DNA of 64,000 nucleotides from Mycoplasmopsis pulmonis (GCF_900660575.1 NZ_LR215008.1:806001-870000); one strand, 5' to 3'. Positions 1 through 10,952 are shown, counted from the first letter of the stretch. The notes: generated by a model not told the origin, from the sequence alone. Numbers and translations are program-made.

Positions 1-1
1 T

Positions 2-2908
2 GAACTTCAAGAAGCTTTAGAAAAAATTTCTTCAATTTTTAAAGCAAGGATCATGGTTGCACACAACGCTGCTTTTGACCATAATTTTTTAAAGCAAAAA
101 TTTATAGATAACAACATTGAATTTGAAGAGATGATATCCATTGATACATTAAATCTTGCAAAGGTTTTAAATCCAATTTATAGAAGCTATCGTCTTGGAG
201 AAGTAGCTTCAAAATTATCTGTTGTTTATGATCCTTCTATTGCTCATAGAGCAGATTATGACTCTTCAGTTTTAACCAATATTTTCATCTTACAAATGTC
301 ACATTTAAAAGAAAAAGGTATTAACTTATTTAAAGAATTGAATTCACTTTCATCCGAAAAGTTTTATTCAAAAATGTTTGCAAAAGATATCTCCATAATT
401 GCTAAAAATCAAGCAGGATTAAAAGAACTTTTTAAAATCAACTCTGATGTATTAACCAAGTATTATTTTGCTAATCCAAAGATGTTTTGAGAAGACATAA
501 AAAGAAGTAAAAATTTATTAATTGGTTCAGGGGGATTAAATTCACCTTTAATTGATAAATTGCTTTTTTCTACTCAAGAAGATGTGCTTAATGAAATTGA
601 TAAGTATGACTATATAGAAATTCCTTCACCAAATAATTTTTCACATTTTTGAACTACTAAATTTAGTGATCAACAAATTAAAATTCAACTTCAAAAATTA
701 ATTAAATGAGCTAAAGAAAAAAACAAAATTATTGTCGCAATTGGTGAGCCTCGTTATAATGAAAAATGACAAAAAATTATTCATGAAATTTATATAAATT
801 CAACTGGTATTGAAAATTCTCTTCATCCTCTTTTTATTATTAAAAAAGATATGGATACATTTTATCCAGAACAAATTTATAAAACTACAAATGAGATGAA
901 ACAAGAATTTTCATTTTTATATGATCCTGAATTAATAGAAGAAATTGTTGTTAAAAATCCAAATTTAATATCTTCACAAATTGAAAAAATACAAGTTATC
1001 AAAGATAAACTTTATACACCAAAATTTGATGATTCTCACATTAAATTAAAAAAACTTGTTTATGAAAATGCATGAAAAAAATATGGAAAAAATCTCCCTG
1101 AAATTATTGAACAAAGAATTGAAAAAGAGCTTACACCAATTTTAAATTATGGTTTTGATGTTATTTATTGAATAAGTAGTATCTTAGTTCAAAAATCATT
1201 AAGTGATGGTTATCTTGTAGGCTCAAGAGGATCAATTGGTTCTTCATTAGTGGCAACACTTTCTGGAATAACTGAAGTTAATCCTTTAGCTCCTCACTAT
1301 ATATGTTCAAAGTGCCAATATTTTGAACTTGTAAAAGATCCAATGACAAATAGTGGCTTTGATTTAGATGATAAAAAATGCCCTAAGTGTAATAGCTTTT
1401 TAGATAAAGATGGTCAAACCATTCCTTTTGAAACATTCTTAGGTTTTAAAGCAGATAAAGTTCCAGATATTGATCTTAATTTTTCTGGTGAGTATCAAGG
1501 TAAAATTCACGATGAAGTAAAAAGACTTTTTGGTTCTAAACACACTTTTAGAGCTGGAACAATTTCAACAGTTGCTGAAAAAACAGCTTATGGTTACATT
1601 AAGAAATATTTAGAAACTGCCTCACTTGATTATAGTGATAATTTTGTTGATTTTTTAACCGAAAAATCAACTGGAGTAAAAAGAACAACAGGGCAACATC
1701 CAGGTGGAATAATCATCATTCCAAAAGAATTTGATGTTGAAGATTTTACTCCAGTTAATTTTCCAGCAAATGACACCGAAAGTTCATGAAAAACAACTCA
1801 CTTTGATTTCCATGCAATTCATGACAATGTTCTTAAATTAGACATACTTGGTCACGATGATCCAACGGCTTTAAAAATGTTGGAAAAACTCACTGGAGTA
1901 AATGTTAAAGACATACCTAAAAAAGATGAAAAAATAATTTCAATTTTTACCTCACCAAAAGCTCTTGGAATTAGCTCAGAAGAGATTCTAGGAGAAAAAA
2001 CAGGTGCTCTAGGAATTCCTGAATTTGGAACAAATTTTGTTCGTCAAATGTTAAGTGAAGCAAAGCCAAAAACATTTGCAGATTTAGTCTCTATTTCAGG
2101 GCTTTCTCACGGAACTGACGTTTGAATTAATAATGCTCATTACATAATTCAAAGTTTAGGTAAAACTCTTGATCAAGTTATTTCTTGTAGAGATGACATC
2201 ATGGTTGATTTAATCAAAAAAGGAGTTCCTATTGATTTATCTTTTACTATAATGGAACAAGTAAGAAAAGGTAAAGGTCTTTCACTTGAACAAAAAAGAA
2301 AATTAATTGAACATGGGATTGAAAATTGATACATTGAAAGTATGGAAAAAATTAAATACATGTTTCCTAAAGCACATGCCACTGCATATGTTCTTATGGC
2401 TTGAAGAGTTGCTTTTTACAAAGTTTATTATCCTTTGGAATACTATGCAACTTATTTTTCAACAAGAACTGAATTTTTTGACATTGAAATTATGTCAAAA
2501 GACAAACTAACACTTGAGAGTAAAATCAAAGAACTAGCATATCGCGAGAACTTAAGAAATGATAATCAATTAACAACAAAAGAAAAAAATACATTACCTA
2601 CTTTATATATTGCAAACGAAATGAAAGCAAGAGGATTTAATATCCAAAATATTAACTTAAAGATTTCTTTGGCAAATGATTGAATCATAGATAAGAACAG
2701 CAAAAGTCTAATTCCTCCTTTTAATGTTATTGATGGGCTTGGAGAAACTTTAGCTCAAAAAATAGTAGATTCTAGAAATGAAAAAGAATTTTTATCTGTT
2801 GAAGATTTTATTAATAGAACAGGAATTAATTCTACCTTAGTTGAAAAATTTAAATCAATGGGTATTTTTGAACAAATACCAGAGACAAATCAAATATTTC
2901 TAATCTAA
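2..2908 (+). CDS. polC: DNA polymerase III PolC (5'-truncated by window edge)
   Basis: Replicative DNA polymerase of the low-GC Gram-positive lineage, with built-in 3'-5' proofreading. The window enters inside the exonuclease domain: [10 protein letters not shown] resembles the second exonuclease motif and HRADYDS the third. A PHP-type segment follows, then the polymerase part. That part shows the PolC zinc cysteines (CSKC, then CPKC, near 1305-1395), GSRGSIGSS near 1225 and the catalytic [11 protein letters not shown] near 1470. About 968 codons are visible of the roughly 1430-1460 usual in the family. In-frame TGA codons (for example 488, 651, 708, 1072) must be read as Trp. The frame ends at TAA 2906-2908, followed by a terminator hairpin. 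The identification is secure; the true start lies upstream of the window. Confidence 0.95.
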
Positions 2909-2921
2909 AATTTGAAAAATT

Positions 2922-2948
2922 AAAGAGTCATATTTTGACTCTTTTTTT
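2922..2948 (+). terminator. Rho-independent terminator after polC
   Basis: Stem AAAGAGTCA (2922-2930) pairs with TGACTCTTT (2936-2944) around a 5-nt loop and runs into a T tract, 13 nt after the polC stop. It lies directly before the left hsdS gene, so that gene is unlikely to be expressed by read-through from polC. Confidence 0.8.
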
Positions 2949-2956
2949 GTTCATTA

Positions 2957-3958
2957 ATGGAAATTTATAAACTTGGTCAGATATTAAATTTAGAAAAGGG
3001 CAAATCAAAATATAATGCAAAATATGTTTCTCAAAATATCGGAATTTATAATTTGTACTCTTCAAAAACAAAAGATCAAGGTATATTTGGAAAAATCAAT
3101 TCATATGACTTTAATGGTGAATATATTTTAATTACCACTCATGGTGCATATGCAGGAACAGTTAAATATGTAAATGAAAAGTTTTCCACAACAAGTAATT
3201 GTTTTATTCTAAAAGTTAATGAAAATATTGTTAAGACAAAATTTTTAAGTTATTTATTATTGTTACAAGAAAAAACATTCAATGATATGGCTATAGGTTC
3301 TGCATATGGTTATTTAAAAAACTATAACATAAATGATTTTGAAGTTAATTTACCTAACTTAAAAATTCAAAGTGCAATAATTAAGATTATTGAACCTTTA
3401 GAAAAACAAATAAATGCATTTGATGAATTGATTTTCAGTGAGCAAAAAAGTCTCCAACATTATTTAAATTATTTTTTAAATAAACTTGCATCAATTAATC
3501 CTTCAATTTTCAAAAATTATAAACTTGGAGATATTACAAAAATAGTTTCAGGAAATCCTAAATTTACAAAAAGTTACATAGAAAAAAATGAGGGTGTGTA
3601 TCCAGTAATTTCTAGCTCATCTTTTAATAATGGAGTTTATGGTTATATAAATACATTTGACTATGAAAAAGGTATCACTATTTCAAAAGATGGCTCAGTT
3701 GGAAACATATTCTATCAAAGTAACTGTTTTTCGATAAATGCATCTGCCATGTTGATTCAACCTGTTGAAAATATGATTTTAGAAAAATATTTATTTTATT
3801 TACTAAGAAGCAAGGAAAAAAATATAAAACAAGTTTTTAGTGGCAGCGTTATTAAGCATATATATCCTAGAGATATTGTTAAAATTAAGGTTGATCTTCC
3901 TACTCTTAAAACCCAAAGTGCAATATTAGGTATTAATGAACACTTTCATTATGTTTAA
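2957..3958 (+). CDS. hsdS: Type I restriction specificity subunit HsdS, left copy, probably silent here
   Basis: DNA-recognition subunit of a type I restriction-modification enzyme; it would direct HsdM and HsdR to a bipartite target. Two similar halves each begin with a YKLG motif (residues 4-7 and about 188-191) and each carry one target-recognition domain and a helical spacer (LKIQSAI and LKTQSAI). The first half is identical to the 5' half of the right copy; the second half is different. The C-terminus stops at ...AILGINEHFHYV, about 30 residues short of the right copy's final helix, with degenerate helix-like sequence following. The polC terminator ends only 8 bp before the ATG and no ribosome-binding site is visible, so this looks like a storage copy waiting for inversion. 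Confidence 0.88.
   Translation: MEIYKLGQILNLEKGKSKYNAKYVSQNIGIYNLYSSKTKDQGIFGKINSYDFNGEYILITTHGAYAGTVKYVNEKFSTTSNCFILKVNENIVKTKFLSYLLLLQEKTFNDMAIGSAYGYLKNYNINDFEVNLPNLKIQSAIIKIIEPLEKQINAFDELIFSEQKSLQHYLNYFLNKLASINPSIFKNYKLGDITKIVSGNPKFTKSYIEKNEGVYPVISSSSFNNGVYGYINTFDYEKGITISKDGSVGNIFYQSNCFSINASAMLIQPVENMILEKYLFYLLRSKEKNIKQVFSGSVIKHIYPRDIVKIKVDLPTLKTQSAILGINEHFHYV
2964..2976 (+). repeat. Short repeat at hsdS half-gene junction (candidate crossover site 1)
   Basis: TTTATAAACTTGG encodes the N-terminal YKLG motif. Closely matching copies sit at 3518-3529 (direct, start of the second half of the same gene) and, inverted, at 9607-9619 and 9055-9066. Four copies at the four half-gene boundaries would let whole genes or single recognition domains be exchanged. 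Confidence 0.6.
3518..3529 (+). repeat. Short repeat at hsdS mid-junction (candidate crossover site 2)
   Basis: TTATAAACTTGG at the start of the second half of the left hsdS. The two hsdS genes stop being identical within a few bases downstream of it (left ...GGAGATATT, right ...GGAGAGATA), which is where a crossover would have resolved. Confidence 0.55.
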
Positions 3959-4002
3959 AGTCTTTTAAAAAAAGTTATTTTATGAATCATTTGTTTTTAG
4001 AA

Positions 4003-5565
4003 TTAATTTTTCTTATTTAAAAACTCATTTAGATTTTTTTTAAACTCATTTTCATATTTAAGCAATTCTTCATTGATTTTTACAATTTCACTTTCAACAA
4101 AATCAATGTCAATATCTTCACTTTCTTCATCAAAATTATCTAGATCATAAAATCTCATAGATAATGAATATTCATTTTTAACAATGTCTTCATAAGATAT
4201 ATATTTAGAGAAATTTTCCTCTTCTCTTTTTTCTTTTCAAGCACTAAAAATTCTATTAATGTTTTCATCAGATAAAGTATTTTGTTTTTTTGCATTTTGG
4301 AATTCTTTAGTTGCATTAATCATGAAAATTCTCTTGTCATTTGTAGGTTTGTTTTTTCTAGCTACAATAATACAACTTTCAATACTTGTATTATAAAAAA
4401 GGTTTGGCGGAAGGAAAATAATAGTATCAATGTAATTTTTATCAATAATATATTTTCTTATATCCTCTTCAGCTTTAGGACTTTTACGACTTAATATACC
4501 TAGTGAAAAAACAGATGCAATAATTCCATTGTCTTTATTTACATGAAAAAGCATGTGTTGAAGAAAAGCAAAATCTGCATAGCTTTTTGGTGCCAAAGAT
4601 GGATAAGGATTATATCTTCTATCCTTGGATAGTTCTTGAGTTGGATTTCATTTTTGGCTAAAAGGAGGATTGGCCACTATACAATCAAATGAACCTTCTT
4701 CTTCAATATGTAATGGATTGATAAGAGTATCTCCTGATCTAAGATCTAATTTAGAAAAAGGCACTCCTCTTAATATGAAATTCATTCTTGCAAGATTGTA
4801 TGTCGCTGTTTTAACTTCCTGACCATAAATTTTGTTATATTTTCCCACTTTATTAGCTAGTTTTATTAACAAAGAACCAGAACCACAAGCTGGATCATAG
4901 GCTTTATTAATTTTATTTTTTCCATGAGATATTATTTTTACAAGAAGTTCAGCAACTTTACTAGGAGTATAAAACTCTCCTGCTTTTTTACCAGTGTCAC
5001 TAGCAAATTCTGATAATAAATATTCATATGTATTACCAAAGTGATCTACTTCATCCATTGATAAATTCAAAGTATTTATTTCTTTAATAATAAGTTGAAT
5101 TGTTTTTTCTTTTTCTTCATCAATGTTTCCTAGATTTTTATTACTAAAATCTATATTTGTAAAAAGGTCTTTGAAAAACTCCTTTTTTTCATCATTTAAT
5201 TCACTGTTAATACTTTCAATTTTATTAAAAGATTCTTCAATTGTAGGAATAACATTTTTTCCTTGATTCATCATATCTACAACATTTTGAAAACTATATT
5301 TATAAGCTAGAAAAAAATCATCATCATTTTGAATAATTATTTCCTTGATTTTTTTAAACTGTTCATGATTTTCATCAAATTCAGAATATTTAATATAATC
5401 AACTCTTTCTTTAAACTCTTCAAAGTTTTTTTCAGATTGTTCTGAAAGATATTTGAAAAACAAAAAACCCATTATGTAATCTCTATATTCAGTTACTTCC
5501 ATTTTTGATCTTAATTGATCACAGATTTTTTTAACTACTGCTATTAATTCTTTACTATTTGACAT
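4003..5565 (-). CDS. hsdM: Type I restriction-modification methylase HsdM
   Basis: N6-adenine methyltransferase subunit, 520 residues. The N-terminal helical region (ICDQLRSKME, then YIMGFLFFKYLS) is typical of HsdM. The junction motif GEFYTPSKV precedes the AdoMet-binding DPACGSG (residues 224-230). The catalytic motif is VANPPF (NPPF at 300-303) with TGA-coded Trp soon after. The C-terminal tail is acidic. The ATG lies 3 bp after the hsdR stop, so it is probably translated by coupling as the last gene of hsdS'-hsdR-hsdM. The frame is intact; with hsdR frameshifted, the locus may at present act as an orphan methylase. It converges on the left hsdS gene 44 bp away. Confidence 0.95.
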
Positions 5566-5568
5566 ACT

Positions 5569-8528
5569 TTAAATTTTGCTTTCTATAATTTTATTCATTT
5601 TTATTTCAAAGTCTAAAAAGGCCTCAATGCTTTCTTTATATTCAATGGACAATTTATCAATAATATCCTTATCAACTTCTTTAGATCTTCTTGATCATTT
5701 TTTTATAAATTCAGATTTTTCAATATCATCTAGATCTTTATCGTTTATTCTTTTTTTTCAATCTTTGCGTATTTGATCATTATTAATTCCATGATATTCT
5801 TTAAGAATTTTTTCAAGTCACATGGCTTCTATTTGATTTTTAACTTTTTGAAAAACACTTTTCAAAATCCTTTTTCCATAATCTATAAATTCTTTTTCAT
5901 CTAAGGATTTATCTTTTTTGATAAAAAAGTTTTTTATTTCATTTTTTCATTTTTGTACTAAAAGTAAGAATATTTCATATTCTTTTTGATTAATTTTTCC
6001 TTGATTGTAATTATTTTTTATCAATTGAATATGTTTATCTATTTCACTTAATGTATCTTCATAAGTCAATCTATTATTTGGGTATTTACTAATTTTTTTA
6101 TTAAAGAATAATAAATTTTCCAAATATATTTCATCAATTATCATTTCTTTATAAGCAAATTTAATATTGCTAATATCAATTGAGTTTAAAACTTCATAAC
6201 TTATTTTTTCTTTTTCATTAGTAGATAAATTTTTTTTGATCTCATTTGCTCATTTTTGATATTGATTTAATTGTTCCAAAGAAAAATCTGAAATTTTTTC
6301 ATTTTTTCCATATTCTTTAAAAGTTTTTAATGAAGAAAAAATATTTGAAACTTGACTAAGATTTTTTAAATATTTTTTCTTATTTTCTAAAGAAATATTT
6401 CTAAAAATCTCATTATTTTTCTCATCATAAATATTAGAAAAAGAGATTTTTAAACTATTTCAAAAATTAATAAAATCTTCAACTACCTGTTCATATTTTT
6501 CTCCATAAACAAGTTGTTGTATTTCTTTATCACTACTATTTGCATATATTTTAAAAGCATCATTGATTGATTGTTCTTCAAGAGAAAAATTAACAATTAT
6601 TCCACGCTTTTTTAAATAATCACTTAATCTATTTGTTCTAGAAAAAGCTTGAATTAAATTATGATTTTTTAATTCTTTGTTTATATATAAAGTGTTGGTT
6701 CTTGGTGAGTCAAAACCTGTTAATAACATATCGACTACAATAACTATATCAATGCTATTATTTTCACTATTATATTCTTTAAAACGTCATTGAACATCAT
6801 TGACATATTTGTCAAAATCTTCAACTTTAAAGGAAGTATTAAATTTTTCTTCATATCTTTTTAAAATTTTTTCTTTATGTTCTTTTAAATTGAAAAACTC
6901 TTCATTTTTTTCTTCATTTGAATAGCTACTAAATATTGGAGTTGCAAAAATATCACCGACATCCATTTTATAAAATTCATCATAGAAAGTCAAAGCATCT
7001 TGGATTGTATCAAAAGCTATTATTGAATTGTAGTTTCTATTATTTGTAAAATCTAAATGTTTACTTTTGATAACATTAATTATTGACTTAATTTTTCCTA
7101 GATTAGAATTGTTATTTTCTCGAAAAATTCGTGTTTCTTGGTAGTAATTAACTACTTTAAATCCAAGAACATTTTTATCTAAAATTGCATCTTTCATGTT
7201 ATATGAGTCAATTTCATTTCCGAAGATTTTTTGAGTTTCTCTATCATTATTTTCTTCAAATATTGGAGTTCCTGAAAAACCTATAATGATGCTATTATTC
7301 AAATAATCTTTAATTCTTTTTCCCATTAACCCAGCATTAGAACGATGACACTCATCAATAATAAAAACAAATTTTTTATTAGTTAAAAATTCAATTTTTT
7401 CATTTTTATAAGAAGATAAAACATTATTTAATTTCTGAATAGTAGTTATAATTAATTTTTCTTTTTTAAGAAAAATCTCATATAAGTCCTTTGAAGTGTC
7501 TTGATTTAAAAAATCAATTTTTTCATTTTTAGAACTTGACATAAGTTTTTGAAATGTTTGAGATGTTTGATCATTTAAATCATTACGATCAACTAAAAAA
7601 ACAACATGATCAATGTCGGCATTTTTAGATAATATTTCAGCTATTTTATATGAAGTTAAGTTTTACCACTTCCTGCTGTATGCCATATATATGCATTGTT
7701 TAAATTATGCTTAGCATCTAAATTAGTTTTTAGTTGTTTTTCAACAAAGTTTATTGCTTTTTTGATTGCTCTTTGTTGATATGGTCTAAGTAAAATAATT
7801 TTTTCATCATCTTTTGATCTTTGAAAAACTACATAATTTTTTAGATATTCTTCTAAAGCATTTTTGTTTAAAAAATCTTTTATGAGCTCTTTTGAAGAAC
7901 CACCATTTTCAGAAGTTCATTTGAATGAAAGAATCTTATTATTATTTGTTCTTTTGTTATTTGCTAAAAACTTAACTTCTTCAAAATTTGAACCTATCAA
8001 AATTTGAATAAATCTAAAAATACCTTTATTTAAAACACTACCTCTATATGATTCATCTATTTGATTTATTGCTTTATTAATATTTTCACTTTTGTCTTTA
8101 AATTCAAAAAGTATTAAGGGAAATCCATTGATTAAGATCAGCGAATCAAATCTTTTACCCATGTTGTTTTTTGCATCTCTTGTAGGAAATTGTTGCAAAA
8201 CATAGAATTCATTATTAGCTCAATTTTCTCAATCAACGAACTTTAGGCGTATTTTTTTTGGACCATCATTTTTATAAATTTTAACAGTATCAAAACCTCA
8301 TAAATACTGAGCAAATCGATAAGAAGATGCAGAATTGTTTGAAAGTAATTCTCTTCTTATATCCAAAATATTTTGTTCAGTTAATTCTATGTTATTGAGT
8401 CTACTTATATTTTCCAAAATTAATTCAAATATTTTCTCTTCATTTTTAATATCTAATTTTACATATTTTTGATTTTTAACCAAGTCATCTACAAATTCTT
8501 TTTCATAAAGAAGTTCATTTCTACTCAT
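5569..8528 (-). pseudogene. hsdR: Type I restriction endonuclease HsdR with one frameshift
   Basis: ATP-dependent translocase and nuclease subunit of the type I system, about 986 residues if repaired. The N-terminal part has the nuclease-like LILFEFKDK. The motor part has Walker A HTAGSGKT, the DECHRS box, FSGTPIF, TGFDSPRT and QAFSRTNRL. The frame from ATG 8528 runs to Walker A, then meets TAA. From about 7660 downward the homology continues in another frame (LTSYKIAEIL...) to TAA 5569-5571. One missing T (ACTTAAC where ACTTTAAC restores the frame) near 7657-7660 explains it. Either restriction is off in this isolate or there is a one-base sequence error. AAGGAG lies upstream of the ATG, which overlaps the end of hsdS'. 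Confidence 0.88.
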
Positions 8529-9626
8529 CTTTGATTTTCTCCTTGATTAAGTGATTTTGATAGTATATAAATCTTTTTTCAAGCAATTTTTTCTTTTGTT
8601 TTAAAAGATTAATTTTTTTATGCAATGGTTCAATAATACCTAATATTGCACTTTGAGTTTTTAGATTAGGAATTTCTAGTGTAAAATTTTCAAAATATTT
8701 TTTTTAATTATAGGAAATATTGTTCCGCTTGAATTTTCAAATTTTATTTTTGAACTTATTTTTTTAAGAAGAAAAAATAAAAACTTATCCATAACATAGT
8801 TATTATTTGCCTCTATTGAAGTTATTTGTTGGTTAAATCAAGATAAATTGTCTAAAATACCCACTTTCCCAATTGTTGCTGTAGAAGAAAATAAAATGGT
8901 GCCAGATCTTTTTATCATTTTTTCATTAAAAGTAATAAATCTTTTTGGAACCATATTATCAAGATCTCCCGGACCAAAAAAAGGTATTTCCTTTTTTCAT
9001 AGTTCCTTTTTTGCAGTGGAAGGAGTTTTACCACTTAATATTTTTGCTATCTCTCCAAGTTTATAATTTTTGAAAATTGAAGGATTAATTGATGCAAGTT
9101 TATTTAAAAAATAATTTAAATAATGTTGGAGACTTTTTTGCTCACTGAAAATCAATTCATCAAATGCATTTATTTGTTTTTCTAAAGGTTCAATAATCTT
9201 AATTATTGCACTTTGAATTTTTAAGTTAGGTAAATTAACTTCAAAATCATTTATGTTATAGTTTTTTAAATAACCATATGCAGAACCTATAGCCATATCA
9301 TTGAATGTTTTTTCTTGTAACAATAATAAATAACTTAAAAATTTTGTCTTAACAATATTTTCATTAACTTTTAGAATAAAACAATTACTTGTTGTGGAAA
9401 ACTTTTCATTTACATATTTAACTGTTCCTGCATATGCACCATGAGTGGTAATTAAAATATATTCACCATTAAAGTCATATGAATTGATTTTTCCAAATAT
9501 ACCTTGATCTTTTGTTTTTGAAGAGTACAAATTATAAATTCCGATATTTTGAGAAACATATTTTGCATTATATTTTGATTTGCCCTTTTCTAAATTTAAT
9601 ATCTGACCAAGTTTATAAATTTCCAT
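8521..9626 (-). pseudogene. hsdS: HsdS specificity subunit, right (promoter-proximal) copy, frameshifted in a poly-A tract
   Basis: Second hsdS gene, first in the hsdS'-hsdR-hsdM order. Residues 1 to about 191 are identical to the left copy. The second recognition domain differs (LSGKTPSTAKKELW..., then FGPGDLDN and SSTATIGKVG). The reading frame meets a stop after ...FPIIKKN. Restoring one A in the 8-A tract (plus-strand T at 8698-8705) gives ...IIKKKYFENFTLEIPNLKTQSAILGIIEPL and a normal C-terminal helix, ending at TAG 8521-8523, which overlaps the hsdR start. AAGAAAGG stands 8 nt before the ATG, unlike the left copy. The gene is therefore placed for expression, but its second half is out of frame at this tract length. 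Confidence 0.87.
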
Positions 9627-9634
9627 TAATGAAC
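9052..9634 (-). repeat. 583-bp inverted repeat, right copy
   Basis: Reverse complement of 2949-3531 with no length difference. Recombination between the two copies would flip about 5.5 kb carrying hsdM and hsdR and exchange which hsdS second half lies behind the right-hand flank. The intervening genes would then read away from the likely promoter beyond 9640. Confidence 0.93.
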
Positions 9635-9760
9635 CTTTCTTAATAATAAAAAAATAAAGATCTTATAAGCAAAAGTTACAAAAATTTAACACTAGTCTTG
9701 ATGATTTTTAATAAAAAAATATTTAGTATTTTCAAATAAAGTTATAAGAGCTTAAACACT
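9635..9760 (-). promoter_or_regulatory. Probable promoter region of the hsd operon
   Basis: This unique sequence lies outside the inverted repeat and upstream of the right hsdS. On the minus strand it has TGCTTATAAG (an extended -10-like element near 9662-9672), and AAGAAAGG directly before the repeat acts as ribosome-binding site. There is no equivalent on the left flank, where the polC terminator lies. The exact -10 and -35 are uncertain. Confidence 0.4.
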
Positions 9761-9827
9761 TTATATTATAAACATCTAATCAAATTTACATAATTAAATT
9801 TTTATGCTTAAAACAACCTAATTGCAA

Positions 9828-9872
9828 AAAAATAGACAGCACTTTTTCTGTTTAAAGTCTATGTCTATTTTT
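9828..9872. terminator. Long A/T-flanked inverted repeat
   Basis: AAAAATAGACA (9828-9838) pairs with TGTCTATTTTT (9862-9872) around a 23-nt loop that holds further partial pairing. It has A-rich and T-rich flanks on either side, so it could terminate in both directions. It separates the hsd promoter region from the decayed hsdM stretch. No gene is visible in 9640-10100. Confidence 0.45.
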
Positions 9873-10124
9873 GTAACTAAATTTTTATTTAATTAAATTA
9901 GGATCAAAACTATATTTTAAATTTTTTCAAGAATTTAAAATTACTTTGATATTTTAATTTAAATAATCTTGCAAATCTATATTCAATACTGGTAGTTGTT
10001 TTATTAATTAAATCTCAATAATACAAAATTAAATCAAAGAAAGAATAACTAAAATATAAATTTTTTTAGTAAAACTATTTGTTTTTCATCAAAAATAAAA
10101 AGAAATATAAGCAAATATTCAAAC

Positions 10125-10830
10125 TATGAAATCCACTATAAAACTTGCAAATACATTACAAAAATTACTTCAATTTTACTCTCATGAAAAAGATATTCAA
10201 TTAAAAACAAAGGTAATTTTAATCTATATTATCCAAAAGCCAAAAGTTATTTGTTCTATTATTTTTTTAATTGAATAAGTAATCAATGCTAAAGAAATAA
10301 ATAGATTAGATTCAATTCTAAAAAAGATCATTAAAAAAGCCAAATAATTTATACATATCTGATTCTTTAATATTTGAAAAAAAGAAAAAAATATTTAATC
10401 AATTCTTAAAGAATAGAAGGTTTTGATTTGTTAATAGACAATATAGATAGCCTTGATAGTACATATCAATATTTATTATCAAAATTTAGTATTATTGCAA
10501 ATTTAGAAGCTGAAAAATTTTGCACATCTAAGATAATTTTTAATCTTATTGTAAAAGTAATGATGCATACAAAAATAAAATTATTAAAGACAACTAAGAA
10601 AATTTAAAAATATAGCAAAAATTTATGCTCAAAAATTAAAGAAGTAACATAAAATCTACAAGAATAAATTTAGTATTTGGAGATTTATTTTCCAAAATAG
10701 AAAAATACTCCAATTAATCAGCAAGATCAAGACAAAAAAGATGAATTTAATTTTAGTGTAGCAACTTTTTTTGCTAATGACTAAAAATAAAGCAAGGAAT
10801 TGTTTTTTGATGTTTTATCAAAAAGATAAA
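10125..10830 (+). pseudogene. Decayed hsdM (type I methylase) remnant
   Basis: No open frame survives, but fragments of an HsdM are readable on the plus strand. The 45 codons at 10434-10568 (IDNIDSLDSTYQYLLSKF..., then EKFCT and LIVKVMMH) align without gaps to the intact HsdM of this window (MDEVDHFGNTYEYLLSEF..., GEFYT, LLVKIISH), with about 16 identities. In the same frame, at 10743-10781, EFNFSVATFFAND matches the methylase motif FDCIVANPPF with NPP destroyed. Stops and frame changes lie between, and the AdoMet motif is not recognisable. The upstream ORF fragment (10125-10277) may be its N-terminus. This looks like the relic of a second methylase gene beside the live locus. Confidence 0.5.
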
Positions 10831-10882
10831 TTAAAATTGGAAATGATTAAAAAGTAAAATTTTTATAAAAAGTAAATTAAAA

Positions 10883-10902
10883 AGTTGCTTAATTAAGCAA
10901 CT
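10883..10902 (-). terminator. Terminator of the rsmD-to-small-ORF operon
   Basis: Perfect 20-bp palindrome AGTTGCTTAATTAAGCAACT, followed on the minus strand by TTTTTAATTTACTTTTT. It stands 50 bp beyond the stop of the last operon gene. Confidence 0.7.
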
Positions 10903-10952
10903 ATTTTGCTGTTTTTTAATTATATTTTTAAAGCATAAATTAGCTTTTTAAA

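Larger units (their letters stand above)
2949..3531 (+). repeat. 583-bp inverted repeat, left copy
   Basis: The sequence from GTTCATTAATGG to CTTGGAGA reappears in inverted orientation at 9052-9634. Both copies are 583 bp, and the roughly 191 encoded residues are identical. It covers the start codon and 5' half of hsdS. Identity stops abruptly at both ends: upstream flanks differ (TTTTTT versus AAGAAAG), and inside the gene it ends just after the YKLG codons. Boundaries this sharp suggest DNA inversion or gene conversion. Confidence 0.93.

Noticed and set aside
2307-2510. Overlapping alternative frame inside polC
   Set aside because: PolC homology is continuous in its own frame, and the alternative has no start signal or family pattern.
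9640-10120. Insertion sequence or recombinase gene next to the hsd locus
   Set aside because: I found no terminal inverted repeats, no transposase or tyrosine-recombinase motifs and no long frame; only a terminator-like inverted repeat is visible.
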